From the NCBI GenBank assembly GCA_017308235.1, contig JAFKFL010000015.1, forward strand, positions 1 to 64,000: a stretch of DNA of 64,000 nt. The letters run 5' to 3'. Origin of the DNA: Alphaproteobacteria bacterium. GTDB lineage: Bacteria; Pseudomonadota; Alphaproteobacteria; Reyranellales; Reyranellaceae. This document shows, piece after piece, positions 58,019-64,000 of this stretch. The number at the start of each line of letters is the position of its first letter. The first letter of the stretch is position 1. The notes beneath the pieces are model-generated. The model worked only from the letters and a program-made list of their open reading frames with translations. It did not search any database and was not told the DNA's origin. The position numbers and the translations under genes were made by a program.

Positions 58019-58993
58019 ATGTTCACGATCAACCGCCGCGCACTGCTGGCGGGCGGAATGGCTGCGGCCACGTTCCCGGGGATTGCGCGCGCCGAGACCT
58101 GGCCTGCCAAGCCGATCCGCTGGATCGTTCCCTACACCGCTGGCGGGCTGACCGACGTGGTGACCCGTCTCACCCTCGAGAAGATGAACGTCGGCCAGAC
58201 CTTCGTTGTCGACAACAAGCCCGGTGCCAACTCGCTGATCGGCGCGGAAGCCGCCGCGAACGCGGCACCCGACGGTTATACCTTCGTGACGGTGATTGCA
58301 GCGCATGCCGCCAACAAGACGCTCTACGCCGGCAAGCTGAAGTTCGATCCGATGACAAGCTTCGCGCCGGTGTCGCTGGTCGCGTTGGCGCCGATCGTGA
58401 TCCTGGTGACCAACGATCTGCCGGTGAAGAATGTCGGCGAGTTGATCGACTACGCCAAGAAGAATCCGGGCAAGATCTCGTTCGGCTCCTCGGGTGTTGG
58501 CTCAGCAGCCCATCTCACCAGCGAACTGATCATGCAGGTGACCGGCACCCAGATGGTGCATGTCCCTTACAAGGGCACCGCGCCGGCACTGGCCGACCTT
58601 GCGTCGGGCAATCTGCAGATGCTGCTCGACGTGCCGATCGGCACCATGAGTCAGGTTCGCGCCGGCAAGGTCCGCGCGCTCGCGATGATGTCCAAGGAGC
58701 GGGTGCCCGGCGCCGACGATATCCCGACCATCGTCGAGTCGGGCGGTCCGCTGATCGAATCCTCGAGCTGGGTGATGTTCCTTGCACCTGCAGGCACGCC
58801 CAAGGAGATGACCGACCGCCTCGCCGGTGAGGTCGCGAAGGCGGTGAAGGACGAAGCGCTGCGCAAGCGTCTCGCCGAGCAGGCGGTTATTCCCGTTGGC
58901 GCCAATCCCGCCGACACAGCCAAGTTTTTCGCTGACGAAGTCGAGAAGTGGCGCAGCGTCATCACCACTGCCGGAGTGAAGATCGAGGCCTGA
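58019..58993 (+). CDS. Bug-family tripartite tricarboxylate transporter receptor
   Basis: A 324-residue periplasmic receptor. The signal peptide has a Tat-like start (NRRALLAGGMAAATFPGIARA). The mature part shows the Bug pattern: WPAKPIRWIVPYTAGGLTDVVTR, VVDNKPGANSLIGAEAAANAAPDGYT, SFGSSGVGSAAHLTSELI, VPYKGTAPALADL and a C-terminal FFADEVEKWRSVI. Bug proteins bind carboxylates, often without a linked TctAB pair, as here. It is cotranscribed with the SDR. Confidence 0.92.
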   Translation: MFTINRRALLAGGMAAATFPGIARAETWPAKPIRWIVPYTAGGLTDVVTRLTLEKMNVGQTFVVDNKPGANSLIGAEAAANAAPDGYTFVTVIAAHAANKTLYAGKLKFDPMTSFAPVSLVALAPIVILVTNDLPVKNVGELIDYAKKNPGKISFGSSGVGSAAHLTSELIMQVTGTQMVHVPYKGTAPALADLASGNLQMLLDVPIGTMSQVRAGKVRALAMMSKERVPGADDIPTIVESGGPLIESSSWVMFLAPAGTPKEMTDRLAGEVAKAVKDEALRKRLAEQAVIPVGANPADTAKFFADEVEKWRSVITTAGVKIEA

Positions 58994-59049
58994 AACGATG
59001 CCTCAGTGATCCCGATGGGCCTCGACTGACGGGCGCAAGAACACAGTAT

Positions 59050-59074
59050 GCTCGACCGCGACCGGCGGTCGAGC
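59050..59074. terminator. Strong hairpin between converging genes
   Basis: GCTCGACCGC (59050-59059) and GCGGTCGAGC (59065-59074) form a perfect 10-bp stem with a 5-base loop, in the 116-base gap between the Bug and SPW genes, which converge. No T-run follows, so it may be a bidirectional transcript end or 3'-protecting structure. Confidence 0.5.
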
Positions 59075-59109
59075 TCGACGGTCAGATGGGAGCCAGACGG
59101 GCGTCGATT

Positions 59110-59472
59110 TCAGGTCGCTACGCCGTGCTCATCCGTGGTGATGGCTGTCCATAGCGCCAGCAAGCCCGTCACGACGCCGACCACGATCTGGTTCGTCATC
59201 GCGCTGGTCATCATTGGGTAGCTCAGCAGGAACGGCGAAATGATGAGCCATGCCGCCAGCGCGACATTCACCCACTCCTCCCACTTGTGGAAGGCGATGA
59301 GGGTGGCCGCCGCGGCGACCGCGATGATCACGCCTACGATGAGGGCGTTCCAGGCGGGTGTGGCATCCATCATGTAGGACAGGGCCCATGGCGAAATGGC
59401 CAGCCACAAGCCGAGAACCAGATTTGCGACGTCCCGCCAATGGGCCGTCAACCTGTCACTGAACGTCGGCAT
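59110..59472 (-). CDS. SPW-repeat membrane protein
   Basis: A 120-residue protein with four hydrophobic helices in two SPW repeats: WRDVANLVLGLWLAISPWALSY and EWVNVALAAWLIISPFLLSYP, each W-x5-7-LGxWLxISPW/F, followed by a small-residue-rich helix. SPW proteins are membrane proteins of unknown role. ATG 59472 has AAGGAGG upstream. It is convergent with the Bug gene. Confidence 0.87.
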   Translation of the reverse strand: MPTFSDRLTAHWRDVANLVLGLWLAISPWALSYMMDATPAWNALIVGVIIAVAAAATLIAFHKWEEWVNVALAAWLIISPFLLSYPMMTSAMTNQIVVGVVTGLLALWTAITTDEHGVAT

Positions 59473-59709
59473 GCTTTCCTCCTTGCTCTCGCACCATGGG
59501 GGCAGGGGGATGGCCAGCACGCCGTCATAGGTAAGCCGCCGGCCTTGCTGGGGTGCACGGACGACAGCAAAGCCGGCAGATGCAGCAGCGCGGCACGCCA
59601 CCGGCGGATGCCCCGAGGGGCTGCCTAGGGAACTGGGTCGCTTGCCGCGGATTTCAAGGGATGCCCCGGGGTGGCTCGGCCACCTCCGGGACCCGGCGTC
59701 AGCGGAGTC
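59473..59709. other. 237-base intergenic region with two GC hairpins
   Basis: No gene is seen. It contains the perfect palindrome GCCCCGAGGGGC (59610-59621) and a hairpin GGTGGC-TCG-GCCACC (59670-59675 with 59679-59684) flanked by CCGG/CCGG. The second lies just after the stop of the lectin-like gene on the minus strand and may end its transcript. The SPW promoter should lie at the lower end. Confidence 0.4.
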
Positions 59710-60387
59710 TCAATTCGCGGCGAAGCAATAGAGCAGGCCGGCGCCGCCAGTTGCCACCAGGGAGGGCGCGTCGCAGGCGCGCGACGGGTGCGAGGCGTTC
59801 CACGACTTCGACGGCTCGTCGTCGCGCAGGCCTCCGCGGTCGGCATGGCCCAGCATGGCATTGCCTGCACCACTCTTGGTCCAGTTGCCGCACGTCATGT
59901 CCTTCTCAGGGGGAAAGGCGGTACCGTCCGCCTGGGTGCCGGTCAGGATGTCGTGCTGGTTGACGGTATAGAACCGGTTGGGGATCAGCTTGCCGTTTTC
60001 GGCGACGATGGTCTCGGCACTGATCTTGTTGTTGGCCGAATGCAGGTCGGCAACGCTCGCCGCGATCTGAATGCCGCGGGCGTTGACCCATGGGCCCTTG
60101 CCGATGCGGTCCTTGGCGTTGACGGCGGTGGCGCCGCCCACGGCCTGGGTGCTGAGGTAGGCCCGCCAGGTCTTGCCGCCGGCTCCCGCCTTCTCGGCGA
60201 GCGTCTGGCAATGACGATCGGCACCTTCGAGGCCACCGAGATTGGCACCCTGCGGACCACCCGTGCTGGTGACGAAGAAAGTCATGTTGGGAAATTGCGG
60301 TGGCGGTGTCTGAGCCTGCGATCCCGTGACGAGGGCCATCGTGGCGATCGTCACGGCAAGGCCGCTGCCGCGTATTGCGCTTTTCAT
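59710..60387 (-). CDS. Secreted lectin-like protein of unknown function
   Basis: A 225-residue exported protein (signal MKSAIRGSGLAVTIATMALV, cleavage near SQAQ). The mature part begins MTFFVTSTGGPQGANLGGLEGADRHCQTLAEKAGAGGKTWRAYLST, a motif common in bacterial C-type-lectin-like/endostatin-like extracellular domains, and ends with CDAPSLVATGGAGLLYCFA. Four Cys (DRHC, MTCGNW, RACD, YCF) can make two disulphides. There is no catalytic motif. The ligand is unknown. Confidence 0.78.
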   Translation of the reverse strand: MKSAIRGSGLAVTIATMALVTGSQAQTPPPQFPNMTFFVTSTGGPQGANLGGLEGADRHCQTLAEKAGAGGKTWRAYLSTQAVGGATAVNAKDRIGKGPWVNARGIQIAASVADLHSANNKISAETIVAENGKLIPNRFYTVNQHDILTGTQADGTAFPPEKDMTCGNWTKSGAGNAMLGHADRGGLRDDEPSKSWNASHPSRACDAPSLVATGGAGLLYCFAAN

Positions 60388-60443
60388 TTCTCGCCTCCCT
60401 GTTTGGAGCCGGTATTTTGCGCATGCTACGCAGCGTGCCAAAG

Positions 60444-61862
60444 TCACATCCGCGTCAGGACCTCCAGCACCTTGGGCTGCGGCCAGGTCCAGCCGCAGGC
60501 GCTCTCATAAGCGCGCATGGCGCGCAGCACGAGATGGTCGGCACGCGGCGCGCCAACGATCTGGATCCCGACCGGCAGGCCGGCCGCGGTGAGGCCAGCC
60601 GGCATCGACGCGGCAGGCTGGCCAGTGAGGTTGAAGGGCAGGGTATAGGGCGCGCCCTTGGTCCAGCGCGGAAACGCTTCCGAATTGTAGAGCGTCTCAA
60701 CGGTTGGTGCGGCGGTCGGCGTCACGGGTGCTAGCAACAGATCGTATTTCCGATGCCACAGCGCGAGCTCGCGCGCGAGCCGCGACCGCGCCTCGTAGGA
60801 TTTGGCGTAGTCGGCCAGTGTGATCGTCAACCCCTTCTCGGCGGCAGCGCGGAAACCAGGATCGAGCTTGCCGTGGAGCTGGCTCGGGATCTGGCGCAGA
60901 CGGGTGGCGAAACTGCCGATCCAGAGCGGCTCGAAGGAGAGCTGCAATGGCTCGATCAGCGGCCCGACTTCTTCGACGTGCGCGCCCAGCGCTTCGAAGT
61001 GCGTGGCCGCTTTTGCCACCAGGTCGCGCACCTCGGGATCGGCTTTCACGTGGCCAAGATCGAGACTGAGCCCGATCCTCCAGCCGCGCACGCCACTGTC
61101 GAGGCCGACCGTATGGTCACGCGGATCGGGCGGCAGCGAGCGCCAGTCGCTCGGATCGGGACCGGCGGTAACGTTCAACGCCAGGGCAGTATCGAGCACG
61201 CTGCGCGCCAGCACGCCCTGGCTCACGACGTCGGCGAACGGCGCATCCGCAGGATACTGGGCGATGCGGCCGAATGACGGCTTCAGGCCAACAAGGCCGG
61301 TATGCGCCGAGGGGATGCGGATCGAGCCGCCGCCATCGTTGCCGTGGTTGAACGGCGCCACTCCCGCCGCGGTCATCGCCGAGGCCCCGCCCGACGAGCC
61401 GCCGGGCGAGTGAGCGAGGTTCCAGGGATTACGGGTCGTTCCTTGCAGGGGAGAGTCAGTCAGCGCCTTCCAGCCGAACTCGGGTGTCGTCGTCTTGCCC
61501 AGGATCGGCATGCCGGCGGCACGCAGCCGCGCGACCACCGGTGCATCTTCCGCCGCTTGTGTCTCGTCGGTGGCCTGCGAGCCGTACCGCGTCGGCCAGC
61601 CTTTGACTGTCGTCGTATCCTTGATCGATGTCGGCACGCCGTCCAATGGCGAGACGGGCTTGCCCTTCATCCAGCGCGCCTCGGATGCCCGCGCCGCCTC
61701 GAGCGCGCCTTCGTGATCGATCACGACGAGAAAATTGAGATGCGGTTGCAGCCGATCGGCCCGCGCCAGGATTTGCTTCGCGACCTCAACCGGTGAAAGG
61801 ACTTTTCGGGAATAACGCCGGCCGAGCTCGGCGGCGGACTCCCATATGAATTCGTCGGACAT
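60444..61862 (-). CDS. Amidase (amidase signature family)
   Basis: A 472-residue amidase. Triad: Lys in VPTSIKDTTTVKG, cis-Ser in PGGSSGGASAMTAAG and nucleophile Ser in GNDGGGSIRIPSAHTGLVGLKPSFGR. It is of the AtzF/6-aminohexanoate-cyclic-dimer hydrolase-like type without accessory domains, and no small partner gene is adjacent. It is divergent from the MBL gene at 62043 across 180 bases in which no other gene is seen. Confidence 0.92.
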   Translation of the reverse strand: MSDEFIWESAAELGRRYSRKVLSPVEVAKQILARADRLQPHLNFLVVIDHEGALEAARASEARWMKGKPVSPLDGVPTSIKDTTTVKGWPTRYGSQATDETQAAEDAPVVARLRAAGMPILGKTTTPEFGWKALTDSPLQGTTRNPWNLAHSPGGSSGGASAMTAAGVAPFNHGNDGGGSIRIPSAHTGLVGLKPSFGRIAQYPADAPFADVVSQGVLARSVLDTALALNVTAGPDPSDWRSLPPDPRDHTVGLDSGVRGWRIGLSLDLGHVKADPEVRDLVAKAATHFEALGAHVEEVGPLIEPLQLSFEPLWIGSFATRLRQIPSQLHGKLDPGFRAAAEKGLTITLADYAKSYEARSRLARELALWHRKYDLLLAPVTPTAAPTVETLYNSEAFPRWTKGAPYTLPFNLTGQPAASMPAGLTAAGLPVGIQIVGAPRADHLVLRAMRAYESACGWTWPQPKVLEVLTRM

Positions 61863-62004
61863 GCTTATTCGTTCATCCTATTGCGGCAATATGTTTCGAG
61901 TTTCGGCTGGGCATCACGTCGCGTCGAGCGCTTGATGACGGAATGCTGATGGAGTGTTCGACTGTCGAAAATGTGTTGGCCTCAGCCTGTTCTGGAATGC
62001 ATTC

Positions 62005-62038
62005 GCCCCTTAAGCTCGCCGTCCAAGCGAGGAGGGGC
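62005..62038 (+). promoter_or_regulatory. Nested hairpin over the Shine-Dalgarno of the MBL gene
   Basis: GCCCC (62005-62009) pairs with GGGGC (62034-62038), and CTCGC (62015-62019) pairs with GCGAG (62027-62031), with a 5/2-base internal loop and a 7-base loop. The ribosome site GAGGAGGGG lies in the right side of both stems, five bases before the ATG. Confidence 0.35.
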
Positions 62039-62042
62039 AAGC

Positions 62043-62930
62043 ATGGTTGAGTTGAAGCTGGGCGCCGCCACCGTCACCCGTGTCGAGGAAAGCTACGAGC
62101 CCAACTTCGAGGCCCAGAAGTTCTTCGCCAACTGGAATGCCGATGTGGTGCGCGAGCACGGCACATGGCTTTCGCCTAACCATTACGACGAGGCCTCGGG
62201 CTTCCTGAAGCTTAGCGTCCATAGCTGGCTGATCAAGATCGGCGGAAAGAAAATCCTGATCGATACCTGCGTCGGCAACCACAAGCCCCGGGCCTATCGG
62301 CCGAAGTGGCATATGATGGAGACCAATTATCTCGAGCGCCTGGCCGCCGCCGGCGTAAAGCCTGACGAGATCGACATGGTGATGTGCACGCATCTGCATG
62401 TCGACCATGTCGGCTGGAACACGCAGCTCGACAACGGCCGCTGGGTGCCGACGTTCAAGAACGCGAAATACGTCTTCAGCCGCGAGGACTACGACTTCTA
62501 TCAAAAGATGGATGCTGATCCCGAGAAGGGGCCGGCGAACGGCGGCTCGTTCCGCGATTCGGTGCTGCCCGTTGTCGAGGCCGGTCTCGCGCAGATGGTG
62601 ACGGGTGCGGCGTCTCTCGACGAGAGCTTGAAGGTCGAGCCGGCGCCCGGCCACACGCCCGGCACCATCGCCATCAAGTTTGAATCAAGGGGCGAGAAGG
62701 CGCTGTTCTGCGGCGACATCCTGCACCACGCAGTGCAGGTCTATCATCCTGAGTGGAACAGCTTCGCCTGTCTCGATCAGGACAACGCACGCAAAAGCCG
62801 GAAGGTGGCGCTGGAACATTGCGCGGGCACGGGCGCGCAGCTGATGCCTTGCCATTTCGGTGCGCCCTTCACCTGCCACATCGAGTCCAAGGGCGGCGGC
62901 TTCGCGCCGCGCTTCGACGGCAATTTCTGA
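62043..62930 (+). CDS. MBL-fold metallo-hydrolase (paralogue of the adhC-linked one)
   Basis: A 295-residue MBL protein with the CTHLHVDHVGWNTQL motif and FCGDILHHAVQ, the same signature stretches as the protein encoded at 958-1833, with similar length and gene order of motifs (VGNHKPR versus LGNHKQR). It probably hydrolyses a related (thio)ester or lactone. ATG 62043 follows GAGGAGGGG; the longer open frame upstream is non-coding. The NIPSNAP gene follows after 26 bases. Confidence 0.87.
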   Translation: MVELKLGAATVTRVEESYEPNFEAQKFFANWNADVVREHGTWLSPNHYDEASGFLKLSVHSWLIKIGGKKILIDTCVGNHKPRAYRPKWHMMETNYLERLAAAGVKPDEIDMVMCTHLHVDHVGWNTQLDNGRWVPTFKNAKYVFSREDYDFYQKMDADPEKGPANGGSFRDSVLPVVEAGLAQMVTGAASLDESLKVEPAPGHTPGTIAIKFESRGEKALFCGDILHHAVQVYHPEWNSFACLDQDNARKSRKVALEHCAGTGAQLMPCHFGAPFTCHIESKGGGFAPRFDGNF

Positions 62931-62956
62931 CCGGGCTTTTCCAGAAGGAGGAAATC

Positions 62957-63283
62957 GTGATCTATGAAATGCGCGTCTATCGCTGTGTGCCGGGCCGGTT
63001 GCCGGCATTGCTCAATCGCTTCGCCAACATCACGCTGAAGCTGTGGGAGAAGCACGGCATCAAGCAGGCGGGCTTCTTTACCACGCTGGTGGGCGAGTCG
63101 AACCAGGAGCTGACCTACTTCCTGCAATGGGAGTCGCTTGCCGACCGTGAAAAGAAGTGGAATGCCTTCGCGGCCGACCCGGAATGGCACGCCAAGCGCG
63201 CCGAGACCGAGAAGGACGGCCAGATCGTGGCCAACGTCGCCAACCAGTTCCTGGCGCCGACGGCTTTTTCGTCGGTGAAGTGA
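62957..63283 (+). CDS. NIPSNAP-family protein
   Basis: A 108-residue dimeric ferredoxin-like protein: IYEMRVYRCVPGRLPALLNRFANITLKLWEKHGIKQAGFFTTLVG, then ELTYFLQWESLADREKKWNAFAADPEWHAKRAET. This is the NIPSNAP signature (Y-E-x-R-x-Y, W-E-S-L-x-x-R-x-x-x-W). The start is GTG 62957 with AAGGAGG six bases upstream. NIPSNAP proteins have no settled reaction but often accompany catabolic operons, as here with an MBL hydrolase. Confidence 0.88.
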   Translation: MIYEMRVYRCVPGRLPALLNRFANITLKLWEKHGIKQAGFFTTLVGESNQELTYFLQWESLADREKKWNAFAADPEWHAKRAETEKDGQIVANVANQFLAPTAFSSVK

Positions 63284-63325
63284 CAGATCGGGATGGCAAG
63301 GGGCGGGCCAAGCTCGCCTCTTTTG

Positions 63326-64000
63326 TCATTCCGCTTTCAGCCCCGCCTCCCTGGCAAGCCGGGTCCATTTGGCGAGGTCGGCCGCCACGTAGGCGGCGAA
63401 TTCGACCGGCGTGCCGAATTGAGGATCGGCGCCGAGATCGGCGAACTTCCGCGCGACGTCGGGCGAGCGGATGGTGGCGTCGACGGCGGTGTGCAGACGC
63501 TCGACCAGAACCGGCGACGCCCCCGCGGGCAAGAAGATGCCGTAGGAGATCGCCGCCTCATAGCCCGGCAGGCCTGATTCGGCGATGGTCGGAATGTCGG
63601 GAGCGGCTGCCGAACGCGTCGTCGAGGTTTGGCCGAGCACGCGCATCTTGCCCGCCTTGACGTGCGGCAGCGCCGTCGAGAGGCCGCCGAAATAGAGATC
63701 GACCTGACCCGCCATGAGGTCGGCCATCGCGGGCCCGCCGCCTTTGTACGGCACATGCACGATGTCGACGTGGCCCAACGACTTGAAAAGCTCGAGCGCA
63801 AGATGCGTGGCACCGCCGGCGCCTGCAGAGGCGCCGTTCAGTTTGCCGGGCCGGTCGCGCGCCAGCTTGAGAAGCTCGGCGATATTTGCTGCTGGCAGGT
63901 CGTTGCGTACGACCAACAGCATGGGATTGATTCCGACGGGCGCCACCGCAGCGAAATCGGTGCGCACGTCGAAGGGCAGATTTGGATTGAGCGCCGGCGC
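63326..64000 (-). CDS. Bug-family receptor (N-terminus outside window)
   Basis: The C-terminal ~225 residues of a Bug-type periplasmic receptor; the frame runs off the window end. Visible family features: NPNLPFDVRTDFAAVAPVGINPMLLVVRNDLPAANIAELLKLARDRPGKLNGASAGAGGATHLALELFKS, VPYKGGGPAMADLMAGQVDLYF, and the C-terminal FAAYVAADLAKWTRLAREAGLKAE. It is convergent with the NIPSNAP gene. The distinct sequence shows it is not a recent copy of the Bug gene at 58019. Confidence 0.9.
   Translation of the reverse strand, partial: APALNPNLPFDVRTDFAAVAPVGINPMLLVVRNDLPAANIAELLKLARDRPGKLNGASAGAGGATHLALELFKSLGHVDIVHVPYKGGGPAMADLMAGQVDLYFGGLSTALPHVKAGKMRVLGQTSTTRSAAAPDIPTIAESGLPGYEAAISYGIFLPAGASPVLVERLHTAVDATIRSPDVARKFADLGADPQFGTPVEFAAYVAADLAKWTRLAREAGLKAE

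Noticed and set aside
1..64000. tRNA, rRNA, CRISPR array, prophage or insertion sequence
   Set aside because: No cloverleaf with a T-loop GTTCRA pattern, no rRNA stretches, no regularly spaced repeats, and no transposase or integrase coding sequence were found on either strand by reading.

Overview
The window is a dense, GC-rich (roughly two-thirds G+C by eye) bacterial chromosome segment with about 73 protein genes, very short intergenic gaps, frequent ATGA or TGATG overlaps and a few GTG/TTG starts. The gene content points to a free-living soil or freshwater alphaproteobacterium of the Reyranella/Rhodospirillales kind: Bug-type tricarboxylate receptors, family III CoA-transferases, amidases, LLM flavin oxidoreductases, PhyH and TauD dioxygenases, an orphan xanthine-dehydrogenase-type large subunit and an orphan HyuB. 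This placement is inference from gene content. No rRNA, tRNA, CRISPR array, phage gene or insertion sequence was seen.

Layout. 0-6 kb (minus): SMP-30 lactonase (cut by the window edge), MBL hydrolase, glutathione-dependent formaldehyde dehydrogenase adhC, nitronate monooxygenase and two overlapping family III CoA-transferases. 6-17 kb: LLM oxidoreductase, periplasmic MBL protein, a Cys-less thiolase-like protein with its DUF35 partner, FAD monooxygenase plus molybdopterin oxidase, HyuB, a secreted protein and asparaginase. 17-25 kb: DUF1428 protein with an ArsR-like operator, MliC-like lipoprotein, alpha/beta hydrolase, M20 amidohydrolase, DsbA-like isomerase, LysR/tautomerase pair, HPF, DUF6356, Lrp, a hydroxyacid dehydrogenase and a hidden SelW-like selenoprotein gene. 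25-38 kb: aldo/keto reductase, MFS, SMP-30 plus class III cyclase, beta-lactamase-fold hydrolase, SDR plus PhyH, oligopeptidase B plus HpcH aldolase, a second hydroxyacid dehydrogenase, LLM and VOC proteins. 38-48 kb: ahpC-ahpD, aldehyde dehydrogenase, thioesterase/AtzG-like/amidase operon, HU, YdcF, an orphan ABC binding protein, acyl-CoA dehydrogenase and a cupin-like protein. 48-64 kb: trypsin-like protease, DUF1772, DJ-1/MFS divergent from a GlxA regulator, two tiny lipoproteins, MFS/TauD/serine-hydrolase operon, SDR plus Bug receptor, SPW protein, a lectin-like secreted protein, amidase, a second MBL paralogue with NIPSNAP, and a partial Bug receptor.

Functionally this is a catabolic accessory region: uptake proteins, CoA activation, beta-oxidation-like steps, amide and ester hydrolysis, and detoxification of formaldehyde and peroxide. 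Local regulators (LysR, Lrp, GlxA) each sit beside a palindromic intergenic element.

The most notable signals are: (1) a 72-residue Rdx/SelW protein whose CxxU motif is encoded with an in-frame UGA followed by a bacterial-SECIS-like hairpin; (2) RNA folds that bury the Shine-Dalgarno sequence and start codon of the aldehyde and acyl-CoA dehydrogenases, including a perfectly packed three-way junction; (3) three copies of a long palindromic intergenic repeat; (4) enzyme pairs in which one member lacks the expected catalytic residue.
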